Assembly (NCBI RefSeq): GCF_018614035.1
Contig: NZ_JAGGPA010000029.1
Coordinates: 1-42,468, forward strand
Direction: 5' to 3'
Length of the DNA stretch: 42,468 nucleotides
DNA from: Streptomyces sp. ISL-96
GTDB taxonomy: Bacteria > Actinomycetota > Actinomycetes > Streptomycetales > Streptomycetaceae
In this document: piece by piece, positions 33,547 through 39,969 of the stretch
Layout of the letters: each line of letters opens with the position of its first letter
How positions within the stretch are numbered: position 1 is the stretch's first letter
Program-made: the position numbers and the translations under genes
The notes under the pieces: model-generated
What the model was told of the DNA's origin: nothing
Databases searched by the model: none
Seen by the model: the letters and a program-made list of their open reading frames with translations, nothing else

Positions 33547-35090
33547 GGCGTCGGGCTCCCTTCCATCACGAGGTCGAGTACGCGGTGCTCGTCGAGCTCC
33601 CGGGCGGGCGCCGTGTGGACGACGCGCCCTTCCCTGAGCACCAGCACCCGGTCGGCGAGGCCCAGGACTTCCGGGACTTCGCTGGATACGAGAAGTACGG
33701 CGAGGCCTTCGTCGGCCAGCCTGCGGATCACGGCGTACAGCTCGGCGCGCGCCCCGACGTCGACGCCGCGCGTCGGCTCGTCGAGCAGCAGGACACGGCA
33801 GCCGCGCAGCAACCAGCGTGCGAGTACGGCCTTTTGCTGGTTGCCGCCGGAAAGGGTGCGGATGCGGGCGTCGGGGTGGTCGGGCCGCAGGGACAGTTCG
33901 CGGGTGGCTGCCTGGGCGGCCTTGCGTTCGGCCGTACGGTCGAGCCAGCCGCCGCGCGAGAAGCGGGACAGGGTCGACACGGACACGTTGCGGGTGACGG
34001 ATTCGAGCATCAACAGGCCCTGGGCCTTGCGCTCTTCGGGTGCGAGGCCGATGCCGGCGCGGACGGCGGCGCGGACGCTGCCGGGGCGCAGGGGACGCCC
34101 GTCGACGAGGACGCGCCCGGTGGTGGGTTTGCGCGCCCCGTAGATCGTCTCCAGGACTTCGGAGCGCCCGGAGCCGACGAGACCGGCCAGGCCGACGATC
34201 TCACCGGGCCGGATGTCGAGATCGAGTGCCGCGAACTCCCCTTCTCGGGCGAGCCCTTCGACCCTGAGTACGGGATCGGCGGCTGAAGGGTCTTCCGCGC
34301 GGCGCTCGGGAAAGACGTACTCCACATCGCGCCCCGTCATCAGCGCGACGACGTCACGCGTCGGGGTGCTCTTGGCGGGCAGTCCGACCGCGACCGCGCG
34401 TCCGTCCTTGAGTACGGTCACGCGGTCGCCGATGCGGCGGATCTCTTCGAGCCGGTGGGAGATGTAGACGACGGCGACGCCGTCCGCCGTGAGCCCGGCG
34501 ACGATACGGAAGAGGTTGTCGACCTCGTCGGGGTCGAGGGCGGCGGACGGCTCGTCCATCACGATGAGGCGTACGTCGTGGGACAGCGCCCGCGCCATGG
34601 AGACGATCTGCTGCTGGGCGGCGGAGAGCGTACCGACCAGGCTGCCGGAGTCGATCTCGCAGTGCCCGAGCCGTTTCAGCAGGGCGGTCGCGGACGCGCG
34701 GGCCTCCCTGCCGCGTACGACAAAGCCGGCGGTGGTCGGCTCGTGGCCGAGGAAGATGTTCTCGGCGACCGACAGGCCCTCCACCAGGTCGAGTTCCTGG
34801 TAGATGGTGGCGATGCCGAGGCGCATGGCGGCGATGGGCGACTTGAGGGTGACCGTGGCGCCCTGCCAGGTGATCTCACCGCCGTCGGGCTGGTGTACGC
34901 CCGCGAGCACCTTGATGAGGGTGGACTTTCCGGCGCCGTTCTGGCCTAGCAGGCAGTGGACCTCGCCCGCCTGGACCTCCAGGTCCACGCCGTCGAGGGC
35001 GCGAACGCCGGGGAAGGACTTGGTGATGCCGGACATCGTGAGAAGAAGGGGCGGGGCTGCGTGGGGTGGGGCTGCTTGCGGTGGTGCCAT
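33543..35090 (-). CDS. sugar ABC transporter ATP-binding protein (RbsA type, two nucleotide domains)
   Basis: A 515-residue fused ATPase. The first domain has Walker A GQNGAGKST (about 49-57), Q-loop TIYQELDLVEGLSVAENIFLG, signature LSAAQQQ and Walker B LIVMDEPSAALD. The second domain has a degenerate Walker A (GLVGSGRSE), as is usual for this family, with signature LSGGNQQKAVLARWLL and LLLDEPTRGVDVGA. It energises import of the sugar bound by the lipoprotein. The ATG at 35090 gives a proline/alanine-rich N-terminal tail of about 18 residues; an internal ATG before SGITKSF is possible. Confidence 0.92.
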   Translation of the reverse strand: MAPPQAAPPHAAPPLLLTMSGITKSFPGVRALDGVDLEVQAGEVHCLLGQNGAGKSTLIKVLAGVHQPDGGEITWQGATVTLKSPIAAMRLGIATIYQELDLVEGLSVAENIFLGHEPTTAGFVVRGREARASATALLKRLGHCEIDSGSLVGTLSAAQQQIVSMARALSHDVRLIVMDEPSAALDPDEVDNLFRIVAGLTADGVAVVYISHRLEEIRRIGDRVTVLKDGRAVAVGLPAKSTPTRDVVALMTGRDVEYVFPERRAEDPSAADPVLRVEGLAREGEFAALDLDIRPGEIVGLAGLVGSGRSEVLETIYGARKPTTGRVLVDGRPLRPGSVRAAVRAGIGLAPEERKAQGLLMLESVTRNVSVSTLSRFSRGGWLDRTAERKAAQAATRELSLRPDHPDARIRTLSGGNQQKAVLARWLLRGCRVLLLDEPTRGVDVGARAELYAVIRRLADEGLAVLLVSSEVPEVLGLADRVLVLREGRVVHTAPARELDEHRVLDLVMEGSPTP

Positions 35091-35225
35091 GACGGTTCCC
35101 CTCGGCTGGTGCGGCGGCCGGTGAGCGAGCAGGGCAGGGCAAATCCGGGCACGGCGAAGCCGGCCTTGTGCGGTGGTGCTGTGTTGCGTACGGAGCGGTA
35201 CGGGTCGTACGTGCGCCGGCCGGGG

Positions 35226-36416
35226 TCAGGCAGGCGAGAACAGGTGGTCGCTGATGAGTCTGGCCGCGCCGATCACGCCGGCGGCGGGCCCCAACTCGCC
35301 CAGGACGATGGGCAGATTGCCGGTCGCGAGCGGCAGCGACTGGCGGTAGACCTGGGTGCGGACGCTCGCGAGCAGGGTGTGACCGAGGCCGGTCACCCCG
35401 CCGCCGATCACCACGAGCCCGGGGTTGAAGAAGCTGACGAGGCCGGCGATGACCTGGCCGACGCGGTTGCCGCCCTCGCGGATGAGGTCGAGCGAGGTGG
35501 CGTCGCCGGCGGCGGCCGCCGCGGCGACGTCGGCGGCCGTGAGCCGTCCGGCCGCTTCGAGCCGCGCCGCCAGTTCGGGTGAGCGGCCGGAGCGGGCCGC
35601 GTCCTCGGCGTCGCGGGCGAGCGCGGCGCCGCTGAAGTGGGCTTCCAGGCAGCCCTTGTTGCCGCAGGCGCAGGCGCGGCCTTCCGGTTCGACCTGGATG
35701 TGGCCGATGTCGCCGGCGCTGCCGGTCGTACCCCGGTAGACCTCTCCGCCGACGACGATGCCGCAGCCGATGCCCGTGCCGATCTTGACGCAGAGGAAGT
35801 CGCCCACCGAGCGCGCGACGCCCGCGTGCTGCTCCCCCATGGCCATCAGGTTCACGTCGTTGTCGACCATGACGGGGCAGCCCAGCTCCTGGCTGAGTGC
35901 CTCGCGTACGGGAAAGCCGTCCCAGCCGGGCATGATCGGCGGCGCAACCGGCACACCTTCGGGAAAGCGGACCGGGCCCGGCACGCCTATCCCCGCCCCG
36001 TCGAAACCCTCGGCGAGGCCGGACGCCTTGAGCTTGGCCGCGAGCGCGAGTGCCTGCTCGAAGACCGCGACCGGGCCTTCCCGCACGTCCATGGGGTGGT
36101 TGAGGTGGCCGAGTACCTCCAGCTCCGCGTTGGTGACGGCCACGTCGATCGAGGTGGCGCCGATGTCGATGCCGAGGAAGCGCAGGGCGGGCGCGAGCCG
36201 GATGTTGTGCGAGCGGCGGCCGCCGCGCGAGGCGGCGAGGCCGTCGGCGACGACCAGACCGGTGTCGAGCAGCCGGTCGACCTCGACGGCGAGTTTGGAA
36301 CGGGAGAGATCGATCTGATCGCCGAGCTGGGCGCGGGAGTTGGGTCCGCCGTCACGCAGCAGGCGGAGCAGTCGCGCCTGATGCGCGTTCGCCGGTCGAG
36401 CCGTCATCCGTCTCAC
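35226..36416 (-). CDS. ROK-family transcriptional regulator
   Basis: A 396-residue repressor-type ROK protein. Residues about 5-70 form a winged helix-turn-helix (NSRAQLGDQIDLSRSKLAVEVDRLLDTGLV). The rest is a sugar-kinase-like fold: FLGIDIGATSIDVAV, GIGVPGPV, DNDVNLMAMGE, the GTGIGCGIV phosphate loop, and the zinc-binding CACGNKGCLEAH. Such regulators release DNA when a sugar or sugar phosphate binds. It lies 135 bases upstream of the ABC ATPase on the same strand and probably controls the importer and the secreted protein, which share a DNA motif with its own promoter region. Confidence 0.92.
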   Translation of the reverse strand: MRRMTARPANAHQARLLRLLRDGGPNSRAQLGDQIDLSRSKLAVEVDRLLDTGLVVADGLAASRGGRRSHNIRLAPALRFLGIDIGATSIDVAVTNAELEVLGHLNHPMDVREGPVAVFEQALALAAKLKASGLAEGFDGAGIGVPGPVRFPEGVPVAPPIMPGWDGFPVREALSQELGCPVMVDNDVNLMAMGEQHAGVARSVGDFLCVKIGTGIGCGIVVGGEVYRGTTGSAGDIGHIQVEPEGRACACGNKGCLEAHFSGAALARDAEDAARSGRSPELAARLEAAGRLTAADVAAAAAAGDATSLDLIREGGNRVGQVIAGLVSFFNPGLVVIGGGVTGLGHTLLASVRTQVYRQSLPLATGNLPIVLGELGPAAGVIGAARLISDHLFSPA

Positions 36417-36493
36417 GCGTCCCTCCCTGCCTCATCGGCCTTCTCCGCCGGGCTTTGGAGGGGAACGTAGCAGCGGCTGCCGGGAGTGGGAAG

Positions 36494-36520
36494 AAGTTGC
36501 GCAGGAATCCACTACAACTT
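36494..36520. promoter_or_regulatory. inverted repeat upstream of the ROK gene
   Basis: AAGTTG and CAACTT are six-base inverted arms 15 bases apart, 78-104 bases before the ROK start codon. It touches the 23-bp motif at 36518-36540. The related AAGTTG/CTCAACTT arms near 28902 hint at a shared site. Confidence 0.3.
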
Positions 36521-36540
36521 TCTCCACAGCGAGGACAAAG
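36518..36540 (-). promoter_or_regulatory. candidate ROK operator upstream of the ROK gene
   Basis: The minus strand reads CTTTGTCC-N7-GGAGAAAG, an imperfect inverted repeat. The same layout and spacing occur at 28910-28932. It starts 102 bases upstream of the ROK ATG, a suitable place for autoregulation. Confidence 0.45.
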
Positions 36541-36560
36541 AACGGCCTGCTCTAAAACGC

Positions 36561-36592
36561 CGAACGCGCCCGGCCGTGGCCGGGCGCGTTCG
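36561..36592 (-). terminator. perfect 15-bp hairpin terminator
   Basis: Arms at 36561-36575 and 36578-36592 are perfectly complementary around two unpaired bases. On the minus strand TTTT follows. It terminates the small membrane protein gene ending at 36613. Confidence 0.85.
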
Positions 36593-36612
36593 GAGCAGGT
36601 GTTTACAGGTGC

Positions 36613-36894
36613 TTACTGGCCCTGGGCGGGGGGCTGTTGGGTGTACGGGTTGGGGGTGCGCGGGGGCTGGTTCGGCGGAGGGGTGGGGTACGCCTGACCT
36701 TGCGGCATCGGCTGGTACGGGGGCTGGTATCCGGGCTGCTGGGGGCCCTGGTACCCGGGCTGGTACGGGTATCCGCCCTGGGCGGGTGCTGCGCCCGCGC
36801 CCTGACGGTTGCGCCGGCTCGCGACCACGGCGATGACGATGCCGAGGACTACCAGGCCCACGACGGCCGCCCCGATGAGGATCATCAATAGCAT
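36613..36894 (-). CDS. small membrane protein with Pro/Tyr/Gln-rich tail
   Basis: A 93-residue protein. One strong membrane helix occupies about residues 2-24 (LLMILIGAAVVGLVVLGIVI), followed by a basic SRRNRQ anchor and a 60-residue low-complexity cytoplasmic-side tail of repeated YQP, GYQ and QQPGY units. Such tails are common in actinomycete membrane proteins of unknown role. The base composition is as high-GC as the neighbours. It has its own strong terminator and is probably monocistronic. I do not recognise a named family. Confidence 0.65.
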   Translation of the reverse strand: MLLMILIGAAVVGLVVLGIVIAVVASRRNRQGAGAAPAQGGYPYQPGYQGPQQPGYQPPYQPMPQGQAYPTPPPNQPPRTPNPYTQQPPAQGQ

Positions 36895-36946
36895 TGGGCT
36901 GTTTCCATCCTTGGGAAGTTGCTGGTGGGGGGCGGTACGGCGCGCC

Positions 36947-37621
36947 CTACGCCACGCGCTGATGGTAGGTCGTGCGGGTGTGCTCCGTGTGGGCGCGCAT
37001 GATCTCGGTGGCCCGCTGTTCGTCGCGGTCCGAGATCGCCGCGATCAGCGCGCGGTGCTCGACCCAGGACTGTTTCCCGCGCTGCCGGGCGACCGGCGTG
37101 TAGTACCAGCGGACCCGCCGGCCCACTTGCGCCGCCAGTTCGGCGAGGACGACGTTGCCCGCCAACTCCATGACTTTGGCGTGGAATTGGGCGTTGAGCG
37201 ACACGGCGAGGTCCACGTCGTCGTCCGCGACGGCCTGCTCGCCCTTCGCGCACACCTCTTCGAGCGCGGCGATCCCCGCTGACCCGGCGTTGACTGCGGC
37301 GAGTCTGGCCGCCTCCGCCTCCAGGAGCGTACGCACGGAGAGCAGTTGGTCGGCCTCTTCCTCGGTCGGCTCGTGTACGAACGCGCCCTGCGCGGGCCGC
37401 AGATCGACCCACCCCTCGGTGTTGAGCCGCTGCAACGCCTCGCGCACGGGCTGCCTGGACACTCCGAGGTGGCCGGCGAGCTCACTCTCGATCAGGTGCT
37501 GGCCGGGCCGCAGGGCCCGGGTGGTGATGAGTTCGAGCAGCGCCTCGTACACGCGCTCGCGGAGCGGTCCGGGCCTCTCCAGCTTGGGTACGGTCCCTTG
37601 CGGCAGTCCTGCGGACAACAT
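36947..37621 (-). CDS. GntR-family regulator, FadR/FCD subfamily
   Basis: A 224-residue regulator. The winged helix-turn-helix is at about residues 17-83 (RERVYEALLELI, VSRQPVREALQRLNTEGWVDL). The FCD ligand-binding helical domain follows at about 88-212 (LLSVRTLLEAEAARLA, LNAQFHAKVMELAGN). The FCD subfamily binds small organic acids. I chose the ATG at 37621, with GGGGGA upstream, over a TTG at 37663. A DNA motif 54 bases upstream recurs at the sucC/oxc divergent region and before the panE-fdh operon, so it is the likely regulator of oxalate and formate genes, with oxalate or a CoA ester as possible ligand. Confidence 0.88.
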   Translation of the reverse strand: MLSAGLPQGTVPKLERPGPLRERVYEALLELITTRALRPGQHLIESELAGHLGVSRQPVREALQRLNTEGWVDLRPAQGAFVHEPTEEEADQLLSVRTLLEAEAARLAAVNAGSAGIAALEEVCAKGEQAVADDDVDLAVSLNAQFHAKVMELAGNVVLAELAAQVGRRVRWYYTPVARQRGKQSWVEHRALIAAISDRDEQRATEIMRAHTEHTRTTYHQRVA

Positions 37622-37674
37622 CGCGGTGTCCCCCTTCGGGCCAACATCGGCGAGCGTCGCCAACGCTAATTGGC

Positions 37675-37687
37675 TATCGTCTACAGT
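37675..37687 (-). promoter_or_regulatory. candidate GntR operator upstream of the gntR gene
   Basis: The minus strand reads ACTGTAGACGATA, 12 of 13 bases identical to the site at 38861-38873 and close to that at 9923-9935. It lies 54-66 bases before the gntR start, which suggests autoregulation. Confidence 0.55.
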
Positions 37688-37765
37688 CTACCGAGCGCAC
37701 CCACGGCACAAGTCTGGGCCCCGGCGGGACACCACCGAGGCCCAGTCACCATTCCACGGAGACGC

Positions 37766-38713
37766 TCAGGGACAGCGGATGACCTGGCCCGCGTACGACA
37801 GGTTGCCTCCGAAGCCGAAGAGCAGGACCGGAGCGCCGGACTCGATCTCGCCGCGCTCGACCAGCTTGGACAGGGCCATCGGGATACTGGCCGCCGAGGT
37901 GTTGCCCGAGTCGACGACATCGCGGGCGATCACCGCGTTGACCGCGCCGATCTTCTGCGCGACGGGCTCGATGATCCGCAGGTTCGCCTGGTGCAGGACG
38001 ACCGCCGCCAGCTCCTCCGGCGTCACGCCGGCCCGCTCGCACACCTTGCGCGCGATGGGCGGCAGCTGAGTGGTGGCCCAGCGGTAGACCGACTGGCCCT
38101 CCTGGGCGAAGCGCGGGGGCGTGCCCTCGATCCGTACGGCGTGCCCCATCTCCGGCACCGAGCCCCACAGCACCGGGCCGATCCCCGGCTCCTCGTTCTC
38201 GGCGCAGGCCTCGACGACCGCCGCGCCGGCGCCGTCGCCGACAAGCACGCAGGTGGTGCGGTCGGTCCAGTCGGCGATCTCGGCCATCTTGTCGGCGCCG
38301 ATGACCAGGGCGCGGGTGGCTGATCCGGCTCGTACGGCATGGTCGGCCGTGGCGAGCGCGTGGGTGAAGCCCGAGCAGACGACGTTGAGGTCCATCACGG
38401 CGGGCGAACCCATGCCGAGGCGGGCCGCGACGCGGGCGGCCATGTTCGGGGAGCGGTTGATCGCGGTGGAGGTGGCCACCAGGACGAGGTCGATGTCTGC
38501 GGGCGTGAGACCCGCCGCGGCCAGTGCCTTGGCTCCGGCGTGCGCGGCCAGCTCGTCCACGGGCTCGTCGGGACCCGCGACGTGGCGGGTCCTGATGCCG
38601 ACGCGGCTGGTGATCCACTCGTCGCTGGTGTCGACCATGGCTGCCAGATCGTCGTTCGTGAGCACCTTGGCAGGCTGATAGTGCCCGAGCGCGACGACTC
38701 GTGAGCCGGTCAT
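37766..38713 (-). CDS. beta-ketoacyl-ACP synthase III (FabH-like)
   Basis: A 315-residue thiolase-fold enzyme with the full KAS III triad: Cys113 in NVVCSGF, His241 in VLHQAN and Asn271 in DSGNTSAASIP. The opening GHYQPAKVLTNDDLAAMVDTSDEWI and FGGNLSYAGQVI at the end are typical. FabH-type enzymes condense acetyl- or other acyl-CoA with malonyl-ACP. This one is not beside other fatty-acid genes; stand-alone copies in Streptomyces often act on unusual starter acids or transfer acyl groups. It diverges from the panE-fdh operon, whose operator region it shares. GGGGTGG precedes the ATG. Confidence 0.88.
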   Translation of the reverse strand: MTGSRVVALGHYQPAKVLTNDDLAAMVDTSDEWITSRVGIRTRHVAGPDEPVDELAAHAGAKALAAAGLTPADIDLVLVATSTAINRSPNMAARVAARLGMGSPAVMDLNVVCSGFTHALATADHAVRAGSATRALVIGADKMAEIADWTDRTTCVLVGDGAGAAVVEACAENEEPGIGPVLWGSVPEMGHAVRIEGTPPRFAQEGQSVYRWATTQLPPIARKVCERAGVTPEELAAVVLHQANLRIIEPVAQKIGAVNAVIARDVVDSGNTSAASIPMALSKLVERGEIESGAPVLLFGFGGNLSYAGQVIRCP

Positions 38714-38841
38714 TGGCGGTTCCACCCCTCTTTGCGGACAGTCGGAACGGTCCAGTCTTCTTTGCGACTCACCAGTACGACGGCATGTGAATCGACAGGA
38801 TTCGCCCCCGACTCTTTGGAGCTTCTTGCTGACGGCGACCC

Positions 38842-38873
38842 TTGACCCCCCTAAAGGCATACTGTAGACAATA
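38842..38873 (+). promoter_or_regulatory. promoter of the panE-fdh operon overlapped by a candidate GntR operator
   Basis: TTGACC (38842-38847) and TAGACA (38865-38870) are spaced by 17 bases, a plausible -35/-10 pair. The motif ACTGTAGACAATA (38861-38873) covers the -10, so a bound GntR protein would block RNA polymerase. The remaining 38714-38961 holds no gene. Confidence 0.55.
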
Positions 38874-38961
38874 TCCTGTCGACCTCCTTCCAGAGAGTCC
38901 AGCACCTTCCAGCACCTTCCCCGCTCCCCCTTACTCGGCCCCTCACCGATCGGAGAGCCCC

Positions 38962-39969
38962 GTGAAAGTCGCAGTTGTCGGCGCCGGAGCAATCGGCGCG
39001 TATGTCGGGGCCGCGCTCCACCGCGCGGGCGCCGAGGTCCACCTGATCGCCCGCGGCGCACACCTGACGGCCATGCGCCGTGACGGCGTACGCGTCCTCA
39101 GCCCGCGCGGCGACTTCACCGCGCGGCCCGCCGCGACCGACGATCCCGCCGAGGTCGGACCCGTCGACTATGTCTTCCTCGGCCTCAAAGCCAACTCGTA
39201 CGCGGAGTCCGGCCCCCTCGTCCACCCGCTCCTGCACGACCGTACGGCGGTGATCGCCGCCCAGAACGGCATCCCCTGGTGGTACTTCCACGGCCTGCCC
39301 GGCCCGTACGCCGGCCGCCGCATCGAGAGCGTCGACCCGGCGGGCGCGGTCACCGCGACGCTGCCGCCGGCGCGCGCCATCGGGTGCGTCGTGTACGCCG
39401 CGACCGAGCTGGAGGCTCCCGGCGTCGTACGGCACCTGGAAGGAACCCGCTTCTCGATCGGCGAGCCGGGCCGTGACGTGTCGCGCCGCTGCCTGGACTT
39501 CAGCGAGGCGATGCGGGCGGGCGGCCTGAAATGCCCCGTCGAGCCGGACCTCCGCAACGACATCTGGATCAAACTGCTCGGCAATATCTCCTTCAACCCC
39601 ATCAGCGCGCTGGCCCGAGCCACCATGGGTCAGATCTGCCGCCATCCGGACACCCGCGCACTGGTCGAGTCGATGATGCGCGAAACGCTGGAGGTCGCGG
39701 CCGCCGTCGGCTGTCACCCCGAGATCTCCGTGGAGCGGCGCATCGCGGGGGCCGAGCGCGTCGGCGACCACAAGACGTCCACCCTCCAGGACCTGGAGAA
39801 GGGCAAGCCGCTCGAACTCGACGTGCTGCTGGCCGCGGTCGTGGAACTCGCCCGCCTGACCGGCACCGACGTACCGACGCTGCGCGCGGTGCACGCGCTG
39901 GCGGACCTGCTGGCCACCACCTCCTCGCCGACCACCTCCTCCCCCACCTCAACCGGGAGCGCACAGTGA
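38962..39969 (+). CDS. ketopantoate reductase family protein (PanE/ApbA-like)
   Basis: A 335-residue NADPH-dependent reductase. The N-terminal Rossmann motif is KVAVVGAGAIGAYVGAAL. The C-terminal helical domain contains NDIWIKLLGNISFNPISAL, with the conserved lysine and asparagines of PanE. The family reduces 2-keto acids, classically ketopantoate in CoA synthesis. Here it opens an operon with formate dehydrogenase, so another small keto acid, or a link to CoA supply for CoA-ester chemistry, is possible. The GTG at 38962 has GAGAG upstream. Its stop overlaps the next GTG (GTGA). The C-terminus is a Ser/Thr/Pro-rich tail. Confidence 0.85.
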   Translation: MKVAVVGAGAIGAYVGAALHRAGAEVHLIARGAHLTAMRRDGVRVLSPRGDFTARPAATDDPAEVGPVDYVFLGLKANSYAESGPLVHPLLHDRTAVIAAQNGIPWWYFHGLPGPYAGRRIESVDPAGAVTATLPPARAIGCVVYAATELEAPGVVRHLEGTRFSIGEPGRDVSRRCLDFSEAMRAGGLKCPVEPDLRNDIWIKLLGNISFNPISALARATMGQICRHPDTRALVESMMRETLEVAAAVGCHPEISVERRIAGAERVGDHKTSTLQDLEKGKPLELDVLLAAVVELARLTGTDVPTLRAVHALADLLATTSSPTTSSPTSTGSAQ

